Assembly: GCA_002316005.1 (NCBI GenBank)
Contig: DCIM01000053.1
Coordinates: forward strand, 33,403-58,193
Length of the DNA: 24,791 bases
Reading direction: 5' to 3'
Source: Prevotellaceae bacterium UBA1726
GTDB lineage: Bacteria; Bacteroidota; Bacteroidia; Bacteroidales; Bacteroidaceae
Positions 1-7,058 of this stretch are shown here, in pieces. A program made the translations under genes and the position numbers. The notes under the pieces were generated by a model. That model made no database searches. It was not told the origin of the DNA and saw nothing but the letters and a program-made list of their open reading frames with translations. The stretch's first letter is position 1; each line of letters begins with the position of its first letter.

Positions 1-716
1 TTGAGTTCAAGTTCGTATCGGGCATAGAGAAGTCCAAGGCCAAATGGGAGCATTCCGCCAATGAAATTGTAACGAAGGCGGTTAAGAGTCTCACCTTGAG
101 GGTCGCAGAAACACTGAAGCAGGAAGCACACGAGCATCAAAGCGACAGTAAATCCCCAATGGCGTTTGTAGAGCAGAAGTCGATAGACGACATAGAGTTG
201 GAGCATAAGGCCAAAGAACCAGTAAGGTCCTGGCCATATGATATGGTCAGGGTCAGGAAGGAGATTGTTGAACATTCCCAACTGAGCGACAATATCAATA
301 AGGTGGTACTTGTGAGGGCCGTCAACGATTCTGTCAACCATAAGGAACAAGGCGAAACCCACAATCATCATTGAGAAGAGTTTCACAAAGTGCTTCTTTA
401 TGAAAGGCCACACCCTGTCTTCTGCCCCACCAACCTCGTATTTCTTGGTCAAACCATAGGCGCTGAGGAACAGAAAAACCGGAACGCCATAATGCCCGAA
501 GAAGGAAAGGAGGTGAACAGGAAGGTTCCACGAAGGATTCAAAATAGCATTCCATATACCATCAGCATTGCCCTGGGTGAAGGTATATTCGTTTTCCTTC
601 ACCGCCATCTTCAGCCAGTGGCAATAGTTATGGAGCATTATTCCGAGAATTGCCAAGCCACGCATAGCCTGACATTCTGCTTTCGACAAAGCCCCCTGGT
701 TATTTGAGTGAGTCAT
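1..716 (-). CDS. Acyltransferase family 3 membrane protein (partial, C-terminus beyond left edge)
   Basis: The minus strand is open from an ATG at 716-714 to the window edge, giving about 238 residues with no stop. The N-terminus reads SKAECQAMRGLAILGIMLHN, which matches the start of acyltransferase-3 proteins (Acyl_transf_3: a conserved Arg followed by His in the first membrane segment). Hydrophobic segments follow near residues 20-35, 65-90, 110-130, 165-185, 190-205 and 220-235, as expected for these multi-pass enzymes, which usually O-acylate surface sugars or peptidoglycan. The start overlaps the last 17 bases of the upstream transferase gene, so the two are probably translationally coupled and may both modify envelope glycans or lipids. 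The acyl donor and acceptor cannot be read from sequence, and the C-terminal part is unseen. Confidence 0.85.
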   Translation of the reverse strand, partial: MTHSNNQGALSKAECQAMRGLAILGIMLHNYCHWLKMAVKENEYTFTQGNADGIWNAILNPSWNLPVHLLSFFGHYGVPVFLFLSAYGLTKKYEVGGAEDRVWPFIKKHFVKLFSMMIVGFALFLMVDRIVDGPHKYHLIDIVAQLGMFNNLLPDPDHIIWPGPYWFFGLMLQLYVVYRLLLYKRHWGFTVALMLVCFLLQCFCDPQGETLNRLRYNFIGGMLPFGLGLLYARYELEL

Positions 717-2505
717 AATCGGTAGTATTTTTGAGAATTCGCTTGCGATTCTCGTTATAATTCGGACTCAAGATATTGTAAGTCTCATTGTAGTCCTTTG
801 AGTGAATTCCGGCCAGATACATAAGCAAGTGTGGCAAGGCATCTGTCATGTATCGTTTATCCTTCGCCTCTACTATCTGCTTGTAGATTTCCGGATGATT
901 CTTGATATACTTTGGTGAACAGTAAATCCAGAACGGAATGTCGAATTCAGCATGAGCCAAGCGTGCTGTAATCTCTGCAGAGTGCATTCGGCAGAAGAAG
1001 TGAAGGTCGTCTTCATAGCACTCCTCTCCGTGGTCAGGCACATAAAGCACAATGGCGTCTTCCTTCGAGAAACGCTTTGTTATCTCTGCAACTACGGAAT
1101 CATTATACAATATGGCATTATCGTAATCGGCAAGAGTCTTTCGCTCACGAGCGTCAAGATGTGGCTTTGATTCCTTGTACATATCGCCCTTGAACTTCTT
1201 GCGACCTTTTGGCGAACGTTGCTTATAGAGCACATGCTGACCAATGAGGTGGAAGATGGTCAACTGGTTTTGAATGGTGTCAACTCCCAGACGATCGTAT
1301 TCCTTCAGAAGGTCCTCGTCAAACTCAAATTTCTTCGTATTTCGTGTGTCAAACTGAGCAGCAGACAGTTTTGGGTCGTTAAGGAAAAATCCTCCCGAGA
1401 AATCATAAACCGCCTCTTTTGCCTTAGGCAGGAACTGGTTTGTGAGGAAGGTGACATGATAGCCTGCAGCCTTGAACAATTCCGGAAAAAGAGGATAGTC
1501 GCACCACTCGCCTTCATCGCCTACAGTATAGGTTGAGAAGAGGAGTTTGAACACGAAACTTGTGAGGTTCCAAGGGCAGACAACATCCGAGAATTTCACC
1601 AGTCGGCCAGTCTTTTCAAGTGCTTTCTGACGAGGAGTTGTTGGTTGCCAGTAGCCATATTGCTGTGAGTGGTGGCGCGAGAAACTCTCACCAAAAATCA
1701 ACACAATATTTGGCGAGGTATACGAACACGAATCAACCTCAATCTTATCGCAAGCCTTCTGCAGTTTCTTTATCTGCTGGGCAGTAAGCGAATTGGCATA
1801 AGCGCTAAAGGCCATACGGTAGGCAGGTTGATACTGAACGGCATGGTCTTTCTCTGTCAGTATATGTTCCACCTCACCAATATTCTTTGCCGTCATCAAG
1901 CGGAAAAAGCCCACTTTATTGTTCCACGAAAGACAGCCACACCAGATAAATCCCACCAATGCAGCCACTCCAAGAAGGGCAGCAAGTCGCTCAAGCCAAA
2001 GCTTTGCCACAGAAGTGAAGGTGAGTTTCAGTTTGAGGTATTTCCGGCCGATTGTTATCGCCACATGAATGATAATCATGAGCAGAATTACGCCCACCTT
2101 ACCAAAAATCACATCAGGCGAAAGCAATGTCTGAATGAATTCGCCAGCCTCATCCGAATCTGTCTCTGCCATAAGCATCATCACAGTTGGCGTGAGGGTT
2201 GTGTCGTAGGTCATGTAGCAATACACATCCACAAGAGCAACGCCATAGAGCAATATGTAGAAAATGGCACGAACCCACCCGCGAATCTTCCGTGGAATGA
2301 GCCACAGGAGAATACAGAGGAAGGTAATGTCGAAGAAGAGTTCTGGGTAGAGATTATCGTAGAGATGAGCGCCTTTTGTGTTAGGTAATGTCAGCCAAGC
2401 AACGATGCAACCAAGGAGGTACATCGTCACAAAGAACATAGCATTCTTTCTTATAGGCTCAAACAATTTTCCCAACATACGGAGCAAATTCTTCATTATA
2501 TTCAT
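700..2505 (-). CDS. Sulfatase-fold phosphoethanolamine transferase-like inner-membrane protein (EptA/CptA type)
   Basis: A 601-aa protein from the ATG at 2505. The frame also opens at a TTG at 2526, but that codon lies inside a palindrome next to the promoter, so I prefer the ATG. Five hydrophobic segments occur in the first 195 residues (about 22-40, 56-71, 80-98, 136-153, 173-192). The periplasmic catalytic domain follows: NIVLIFGES (metal-binding Glu at about 273), a Thr in the context NLTSF near residue 315 that could be the nucleophile, and VPDHGEE (Asp/His near 491-492) for Zn binding. Family members transfer phosphoethanolamine from phosphatidylethanolamine to lipid A or LPS core. The substrate here is inferred only. 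It overlaps the downstream acyltransferase gene by 17 bases and has its own promoter at 2538-2568. Confidence 0.85.
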   Translation of the reverse strand: MNIMKNLLRMLGKLFEPIRKNAMFFVTMYLLGCIVAWLTLPNTKGAHLYDNLYPELFFDITFLCILLWLIPRKIRGWVRAIFYILLYGVALVDVYCYMTYDTTLTPTVMMLMAETDSDEAGEFIQTLLSPDVIFGKVGVILLMIIIHVAITIGRKYLKLKLTFTSVAKLWLERLAALLGVAALVGFIWCGCLSWNNKVGFFRLMTAKNIGEVEHILTEKDHAVQYQPAYRMAFSAYANSLTAQQIKKLQKACDKIEVDSCSYTSPNIVLIFGESFSRHHSQQYGYWQPTTPRQKALEKTGRLVKFSDVVCPWNLTSFVFKLLFSTYTVGDEGEWCDYPLFPELFKAAGYHVTFLTNQFLPKAKEAVYDFSGGFFLNDPKLSAAQFDTRNTKKFEFDEDLLKEYDRLGVDTIQNQLTIFHLIGQHVLYKQRSPKGRKKFKGDMYKESKPHLDARERKTLADYDNAILYNDSVVAEITKRFSKEDAIVLYVPDHGEECYEDDLHFFCRMHSAEITARLAHAEFDIPFWIYCSPKYIKNHPEIYKQIVEAKDKRYMTDALPHLLMYLAGIHSKDYNETYNILSPNYNENRKRILKNTTDYDSLK

Positions 2506-2519
2506 TTTTCTTTTTCCAA

Positions 2520-2537
2520 CAATCAATTAATTGATTG
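2520..2537. promoter_or_regulatory. 18-bp perfect palindrome, candidate operator
   Basis: CAATCAATTAATTGATTG is its own reverse complement. It directly abuts the -7 box of the minus-strand promoter and would cover the expected transcription start of the transferase gene. That position suits a dimeric repressor. No regulator is identified in the window. Confidence 0.45.
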
Positions 2538-2568
2538 CAAAAGTAACCTTAATTTTTCAAATCACAAA
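2538..2568 (-). promoter_or_regulatory. Bacteroidetes-type promoter for the transferase/acyltransferase pair
   Basis: On the minus strand TTTG (2568-2565) is followed after exactly 19 bases by TACTTTTG (2545-2538), which fits the TTTG/TAnnTTTG consensus. The ATG at 2505 is 32 bases beyond the -7 box. Confidence 0.6.
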
Positions 2569-2640
2569 ATACTTTCACGAAAAAAACACTTTCTCCCTTC
2601 ATTCCCTCTGCAAACAACATACATCCCCTTTGTCGCCAAA

Positions 2641-2755
2641 CATTTGTCCTGCCACTGAAAAACACTTGTCCTAACGCCCTTGGACAATTGTCCCAACGCC
2701 GAAAAACAACGGTCCCCGCGCCCTTAGGACAACTGTTTTCCGCCCTTTGGACAGA
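2641..2755. repeat. Degenerate GGACAA/TTGTCC repeat cluster
   Basis: TTGTCC-type and GGACA-type words recur about every 15-40 bases. They include the perfect 12-bp palindrome GGACAATTGTCC (2682-2693). The word CGCCCTT followed by GGACA appears three times (starting near 2675, 2719 and 2741), and GAAAAACA twice (near 2657 and 2701). The units are degenerate, and no coding frame accounts for them. Confidence 0.6.
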
Positions 2756-2929
2756 GACCCTTCTATTTTATAATAACCACAGATGTCTGCGGATAACTGC
2801 GGATGGGAATATCTGCTGTAATCTGCTTCAACCCGTAGTTCTTTTATTTAAGTCGCCCTACGGGCTCGAAATCTCAAAAAATCTTTTCTTTCCATCCTTT
2901 CCCTCCCCCTTCGGGGCTTGGGAAACTCC

Positions 2930-3017
2930 TCATTCGGGCGTTTTTATGTGGTCATTCAACCGTTTTTACCACCTCATTCCACCGTTTTAACAACCTCATT
3001 CCAGCGGAATGACAAGC
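2930..3017 (+). repeat. Four tandem 22-bp units beginning TCATTC
   Basis: TCATTC starts at 2930, 2952, 2974 and 2996, an exact 22-base period. In units 1-3 a CGTTTT core follows at a fixed offset. Unit 4 departs into TCATTCCAGCGGAATGA, an inverted repeat that seems to close the array. Function unknown. Confidence 0.7.
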
Positions 3018-3056
3018 AATTTGCGCGCTAATTATTCGTAAAAAAGGCGTATTCTC

Positions 3057-3271
3057 CTATCACTCCTATCACTTTATGCTCGGACTTCTAATAATTAAAG
3101 GAGAAGAGAGCGTGATAGCAGGAGTGATAGTACGCGTTTTTTACTATCACTCCTATCACTTTTTTCGAGTGACAGCAAACCGTCTCCTATCATGCTGCTA
3201 TCACTCTTCCTATCACGCACGATTGCTCTGTAAATAAAGGTGGTTTGAGAGTATCGTGATAGAAGTGATAG
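3057..3271. repeat. Iteron-like CTATCAC/GTGATAG array upstream of the VirE-type gene
   Basis: Eleven copies of a 7-bp word (ten exact, one with a single change) occur in 215 bases, grouped by orientation. Forward CTATCAC: 3057, 3066; 3144, 3153; 3187 (CTATCAT), 3198, 3210. Reverse GTGATAG: 3112, 3124; 3256, 3265. Within a group the spacing is 9-12 bases, close to one helical turn, and groups alternate strand. The array ends 27 bases before the promoter of the VirE-type gene. The arrangement suggests multimeric protein binding, either for gene control or for replication-type melting. Confidence 0.8.
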
Positions 3272-3297
3272 TTATTTTATATAAAAGACGAAGTTTA

Positions 3298-3329
3298 CTT
3301 GTTTTTCTCGAAAAATTGTCGTATCTTTG
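3298..3329 (+). promoter_or_regulatory. Promoter of the VirE-type gene
   Basis: CTTG at 3298-3301 (three of four bases match the -33 box) is followed after 20 bases by TATCTTTG at 3322-3329, a full match to TAnnTTTG. The ATG lies 37 bases further on. It sits directly downstream of the CTATCAC array. Confidence 0.6.
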
Positions 3330-3366
3330 CACATGTAAGGAATAACAACCAAAAACCAGCAACAAC

Positions 3367-5445
3367 ATGAAAGCAACAATCTTTAGACAGAAGAAGGATC
3401 AGACGGGAATCGCCGTTAGTGCAATGACACTCAATGAAGTGTTTGACAAAATCCGTAACAACCTTGACAACAAGGACTTACGCGAATATCGCGATATGTT
3501 CTTAGCATTTGAAAAACCAGAGGAATCGGATGTCTTCAAGAGAATCCCTCGCGTGTGTCCGGGAGCATATTTCATAAAGAGGAAGAATGGCCAGAAGGAG
3601 CTTCAGGCGTACAACGGAGTGGTGGTTTTGACCATTACGGGAGTGAGGAACCAGTTGGAATCGGACGATTTGAAGCAAAAAGTGATGCAGATGCCCCAGA
3701 CTTTTGCCACTTTCGTGGGTGTTGACGGACATTCCGTTGTGGTTCTCGCGAAAGCCACTCTTCCCGACTCAAAACTGCCCGAAACTGCCGATTCTGCCCT
3801 TTTGTTTGCTGCTCAGGCCTACTCTACAGCCCTTTTGTGCTACCAGCCAATGCTCGGACATCGCATTCTGCTCGAACAGCCATCGCTGGAAAGCGGTTTT
3901 GCTATGACCTTTGATGCTGACATCCTCGTCAACGAGAAGGCTATACCGTTTGTCATCCAGCAGCCTACGGAAATCACCATAAAGCAGACGGCAAACTCAT
4001 CGACTGCCAAGCAGGTGCTCGCGAAGATGGTTCCTGGTGCGGAGTCGTTCATCACATACAACAAAATCTTCAATGCCGCCTATCACCGAGTGCTTCAGGA
4101 GATAGGCTGGACTCCTGACGGCGATCGCGAGAGGCTCTTCGTCGAGGTGGCCAGGAAATGCGTCAAGGCTGGAATGCCTCAGGAAGAGATAACGGTGAAG
4201 ATTCATCGCCACTATCCGGAAATGCCTCTGGAAGATGTCCGCGCGATGGTTCAGGACATCTATCTCACGGAAGAGGGGGTGGGAGAAATCCTGCCGTTCT
4301 CGAAACATCAGTATGTGGCCTACCGACTGAGCGAGTTCCTCGACCGACGATATGAGATTCGATATAATGAGGTTCTGGCTATGACGGAGTTCCGCGAGAG
4401 ATACAGTTTCATGTTCCTTTTCCGCGAACTGAACCGCCGTGAGCTCAACACCATTCATCATGAGGCTCTCCTCGAGGGTATCGAACCAACATTCGGCGAG
4501 ATAGAAAACCTTGTCAATTCCACAAAGATAAAGCAGTACAACCCTATAGAGGAGTATCTTGACAACCTCCCTCAGTGGGATGGCACGGACCGATTGGGCA
4601 TGGTTGCACGCATGGTGCCTACGGACAATCCTCACTGGGAGAGGCTTTTCCGTCAGTGGATGCTCTCGATGGTGGCACACTGGATGCGAGGCGATGAGAC
4701 TTACGCCAACAGTTCGGCACCGATACTGATTGGTGCTCAGGGCTACAGGAAGTCAACCTTCTGCCGCCGTCTGCTTCCTCCTGAACTGCAGATGTTCTAT
4801 ACCGACAGCATCGACTTCCGCACTCCTCTCGAGGCGGAGCGCGTGCTGGGACGATTCCTGCTGGTGAATATCGATGAGTTCGACCGACTCAGCGAGAAGC
4901 AGTTTGTTTTGCTTAAACATCTCTTCCAGAAACCCGCCACCAACATCCGCCGAATGTATTCAGAGACGATAGGCCGTCAGCGCCGATATGCATCGTTCAT
5001 CGGTACTACCAACAGCGATGAGATACTGCGCGATCCTACCGGCAACCGCCGTTATATCTGTGTTCGCGTCACAGCTCCTATCGCCGTAGAGCAGCAGATA
5101 GAACATGGTCAGCTCTATGCTCAGATAGTACACCTTATCAATACAGGCACGCGCTACTGGCTCAACGATGAGGACGAGGCGTTGGTAAAGCAGACAAACC
5201 AACAGTTTGAGGTGCAGGATTCGCTGGAGATGCTGTTTATCTCGATGTTTGCGAAAGCCGAGGAAGGCGACGAGGGTGCAGAATGGATGCTGGCCGTTGA
5301 CATTATGGCTGAGTTGCGAAAGATTCCTGTATACAACAAGAAACGCGACAACAATGTCATGCGCTTAGGCAAGATTCTCACAAAATACCATCTCCTGAAG
5401 CATCGCTCCAACACCGGCTGGAAGTATCTGGTGAAACGACGCTAA
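3367..5445 (+). CDS. VirE/VapE-type ATPase with BT4734-like N-terminal domain
   Basis: 692 aa. The N-terminal half (about 1-200) resembles the BT4734-like domain found ahead of VirE domains in Bacteroidetes. The C-terminal half (about 390-610) is the virulence-associated E (VapE) P-loop domain, beginning near NPIEEYLDNLPQWDGTDRL. It contains a Walker A GAQGYRKST (456-464, Lys462), a Walker B LVNIDEFD (499-506), a GTTNSDE sensor-like segment, and DPTGNRRYICV. Proteins of this group are thought to act as primase/helicase-like replication proteins of mobile elements and phage satellites; their role in Bacteroidetes chromosomes is poorly known. Arg461 replaces the usual last Gly of the P-loop. 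No integrase, relaxase or phage gene lies nearby. It has its own promoter, an upstream iteron-like array and a strong terminator, so it is a self-contained unit. Confidence 0.85.
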   Translation: MKATIFRQKKDQTGIAVSAMTLNEVFDKIRNNLDNKDLREYRDMFLAFEKPEESDVFKRIPRVCPGAYFIKRKNGQKELQAYNGVVVLTITGVRNQLESDDLKQKVMQMPQTFATFVGVDGHSVVVLAKATLPDSKLPETADSALLFAAQAYSTALLCYQPMLGHRILLEQPSLESGFAMTFDADILVNEKAIPFVIQQPTEITIKQTANSSTAKQVLAKMVPGAESFITYNKIFNAAYHRVLQEIGWTPDGDRERLFVEVARKCVKAGMPQEEITVKIHRHYPEMPLEDVRAMVQDIYLTEEGVGEILPFSKHQYVAYRLSEFLDRRYEIRYNEVLAMTEFRERYSFMFLFRELNRRELNTIHHEALLEGIEPTFGEIENLVNSTKIKQYNPIEEYLDNLPQWDGTDRLGMVARMVPTDNPHWERLFRQWMLSMVAHWMRGDETYANSSAPILIGAQGYRKSTFCRRLLPPELQMFYTDSIDFRTPLEAERVLGRFLLVNIDEFDRLSEKQFVLLKHLFQKPATNIRRMYSETIGRQRRYASFIGTTNSDEILRDPTGNRRYICVRVTAPIAVEQQIEHGQLYAQIVHLINTGTRYWLNDEDEALVKQTNQQFEVQDSLEMLFISMFAKAEEGDEGAEWMLAVDIMAELRKIPVYNKKRDNNVMRLGKILTKYHLLKHRSNTGWKYLVKRR

Positions 5446-5479
5446 CTGTCTTTTCTAAACTCCGAAGGAATAAAGAAAG

Positions 5480-5520
5480 AATCCCCTTGCTGCAGAGCAC
5501 AAGCTCACAGCAAGGGGATT
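5480..5520 (+). terminator. Strong hairpin terminator after the VirE-type gene
   Basis: A perfect 13-bp stem, AATCCCCTTGCTG pairing with CAGCAAGGGGATT, encloses a 15-base loop and is followed by TCTATT. It starts 34 bases after the stop codon. Confidence 0.8.
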
Positions 5521-5587
5521 TCTATTGCCGATTTCCATCATTTCAAGTAGGAAATTGTGTATTCTGTGTGTATTATTTCTTGTTTTT

Positions 5588-5619
5588 CTTGCAGGGGATA
5601 AAGAAAAAGCATATATTTG
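5588..5619 (+). promoter_or_regulatory. Promoter of the lipoprotein gene
   Basis: CTTG at 5588-5591, then 20 bases, then TATATTTG at 5612-5619 (full TAnnTTTG match). The ATG is 62 bases downstream of the -7 box. Confidence 0.6.
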
Positions 5620-5681
5620 CATAATATTTATCAAATAAACAAAACATAAGACATATTATTACAACTGAATAAACACAAATT

Positions 5682-6290
5682 ATGAAAACATTAAGATTTT
5701 TATTTTGGGCTTTTCTGCTTGTTGCAGGATTCACGGCGTGTTCGAACGACATTGATAATAATACTGATAAGGAAGAGCCGTGGAGCTCCGATGACGATGT
5801 TCTAGTAGATTTTTCCCTCTTAAATGATAAAGGTGAGAAATGTTCTTCCTTCAAAGAAAACGAAGTTATCTTTTTTGATTTAGTTATCACAAACAAGAGA
5901 ATAGGCAGCCTTTCAATCCTTGACGGATTTAAGGAAGGCAGTGACATTTTCTTCGATAAAGACTTCTTCTGTGTATACACCGCAAAAGGGGAGAAAATAA
6001 ATGTTCCTTGGACAGGTATGTTCTGTGAGTATGCTTTGCACAAAGCCCTTACTATTGAAGCAGGAACGACATATCATGTTAGTTGTCCATGGAGATACGA
6101 AACTTCTGATAATCTTGGGGAATTTGTGGTTTCATACCCTCTTTGCAAGGGGTTCGATAATGAAAATTCATTATTCCCTGCCCTAAAGAAAGGGGATTAT
6201 TATACTGAATTTGTGGTAAAATACAAGAATTTGACCACCAGCAAGACATTTATAGAGAAAAAATTCAAATATAAATTTAAGATCGACTAA
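5682..6290 (+). CDS. Small predicted lipoprotein, function unknown
   Basis: 202 aa. A signal peptide of about 19 residues ends in a lipobox (GFTAC, Cys20), so the mature protein should be lipid-anchored. The S-N-D-I-D-N-N-T-D-K-E-E-P stretch after the cysteine is rich in Asp, Asn and Glu, like Bacteroidetes surface-exposed lipoproteins. The remainder is rich in Phe, Lys and Tyr with alternating hydrophobic residues, suggesting a beta-sandwich of about 150 residues. I do not recognise a family. Its DNA is clearly more AT-rich than the housekeeping genes around it, and it stands alone between its own promoter and a decayed gene fragment. This suggests recent acquisition or a fast-evolving accessory gene. 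Confidence 0.8.
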   Translation: MKTLRFLFWAFLLVAGFTACSNDIDNNTDKEEPWSSDDDVLVDFSLLNDKGEKCSSFKENEVIFFDLVITNKRIGSLSILDGFKEGSDIFFDKDFFCVYTAKGEKINVPWTGMFCEYALHKALTIEAGTTYHVSCPWRYETSDNLGEFVVSYPLCKGFDNENSLFPALKKGDYYTEFVVKYKNLTTSKTFIEKKFKYKFKID

Positions 6291-6314
6291 TAAAAAAAAT
6301 TTTATTAGCAATAA

Positions 6315-6485
6315 CATTTTCCATATACATTGAAAAATGTTCAGACAGGAGAGCTTGCTAATCAGGGTACGATGCCTTATAAAGGTGGTGTACTTGACTT
6401 TAGTTCGGTAAAGAGTGGAGTATATGTTTTGACTCTTATGCCTGGAGCATCTGAAACGGAGACATTCAAACTATCGCTGAAATAG
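6315..6485 (+). pseudogene. Remnant of the C-terminus of a secreted protein
   Basis: An open frame of 56 codons plus stop begins directly after an in-frame TAA (6312-6314) and has no plausible start. It ends SSVKSGVYVLTLMPG...FKLSLK. The pattern 'hydrophobic-SGVYVL...FKL' followed by a Lys-ended terminus resembles the last beta-strands of type IX secretion C-terminal sorting domains or similar Ig-like C-termini. The upstream part of the gene is missing. I infer a deletion remnant; the family assignment is tentative. Confidence 0.5.
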
Positions 6486-6512
6486 AAATACGTATATAAA
6501 CATTTGTCATTC

Positions 6513-6548
6513 CCCCTTCGGAGAGAAACAAACTCCGAGGGGGGGGGG
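6513..6548. terminator. GC-rich hairpin with a nine-G tract
   Basis: CCCCCTTCGGAG pairs with CTCCGAGGGGG with one bulged base, around a 9-base loop, 27 bases after the remnant's stop codon. There is no U-run on either strand, so termination is uncertain. It might also serve the minus-strand operon that ends at 6761. Confidence 0.4.
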
Positions 6549-6576
6549 ATGTTATTAAGTCTTATTATTGTCCCTT

Positions 6577-6660
6577 TTGTGGAGGCACTGTGGAGGAATG
6601 AAAATGTCCCTCCACAAGTGGCGATGCTGAAAATCAGAGACTTATAACGATTTGTGGAGG
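6577..6660. repeat. TGTGGAGG/CCTCCACA repeat cluster
   Basis: TGTGGAGG occurs at 6578, 6589 and 6653, and its reverse complement CCTCCACA at 6609. The first pair is spaced 11 bases. The cluster lies in non-coding DNA between the gene remnant and the end of the minus-strand operon. Its geometry recalls the CTATCAC array upstream of the VirE-type gene, though the word differs. Confidence 0.55.
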
Positions 6661-6760
6661 ATGGAGGGAAATTGATGATTTTCTAAAATTTTCCACACAA
6701 GCAAAGCCAGGCATATTATTTCTCAAGGAAAATTTGGCTGTGGATTTTTCGGGAAAGGAA

Positions 6761-7021
6761 TTACAGAGTGTCTTCGATGGCTTCCCAACCAAGGTCGTAG
6801 ATATCCTCATCGTTTTTCTCGCAAACGGCAAAGCATTCCTGCTGCAAGCGATTGTAGAGAGCCGTCTCCTCAGGAGTGAAAACAGGTTCCTTTGTCTTCA
6901 AATCCTTATAAAAAGAATAGTCATCATCAGGATGCCACTCATCGCCGATTTTCTCAACGACAAATGTGAAGAAGGCGCGAACTTCCTCAAGTGTCTGGAT
7001 ATGTGATTCTTCTGTAAACAT
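6761..7021 (-). CDS. Hypothetical 86-aa acidic protein downstream of nadC
   Basis: 86 aa, starting MFTEESHIQTLEEVRAFF and ending GWEAIEDTL. It is strongly acidic, with many Glu and Asp and predicted helices, and has no signal peptide or membrane segment. It starts 37 bases after the nadC stop on the same strand, so it is probably the last gene of the NAD operon transcript. The overlapping plus-strand frame at 6734-7006 has no upstream signals and looks like a shadow. I do not recognise the family. A regulatory or structural role cannot be inferred. Confidence 0.65.
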   Translation of the reverse strand: MFTEESHIQTLEEVRAFFTFVVEKIGDEWHPDDDYSFYKDLKTKEPVFTPEETALYNRLQQECFAVCEKNDEDIYDLGWEAIEDTL

Positions 7022-7058
7022 AGCAATCGTATAATATTTGTACTCAAAAGAGACAGGA

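Larger units (their letters stand above)
2569..3297. other. Repeat-rich non-coding stretch between divergent genes
   Basis: I see no credible gene here; the only open frames are short and repeat-derived. The stretch holds three separate repeat families, listed individually, and a possible hairpin at 2832-2864 (CCCGTAG and CTACGGG around a 19-base loop). There is also a C5-TTC-G4 element near 2906-2916 that could fold as a small stable stem. Base composition swings sharply from AT-rich (2546-2600) to C-rich (2880-2920). This is unlike the compact spacing elsewhere in the window. Confidence 0.7.

Noticed and set aside
1669..2388. 239-codon plus-strand open frame
   Set aside because: It lies wholly antisense to the transferase gene, has no promoter or recognisable family, and its composition is a shadow of the real gene.
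2505..2526. TTG start at 2526 for the transferase
   Set aside because: It would place the start inside the palindrome next to the -7 box, leaving almost no leader; the ATG at 2505 is preceded by a purine-rich stretch.
3057..3271. CRISPR array
   Set aside because: The repeated word is only 7 bases, intervals are 2-5 bases inside groups, orientation alternates, and no cas gene is present.
3997..4680. 227-codon minus-strand open frame
   Set aside because: Antisense to the VirE-type gene, whose domain motifs run right through this region in the plus frame.
3057..5520. Complete integrated phage satellite or plasmid
   Set aside because: The VirE-type gene and array are suggestive, but no integrase, attachment-site duplication, relaxase or capsid gene lies in the window, so only a possible module is claimed.
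5573..6043. 156-codon minus-strand open frame
   Set aside because: Antisense to the lipoprotein gene, which has a lipobox, a promoter and a good start.
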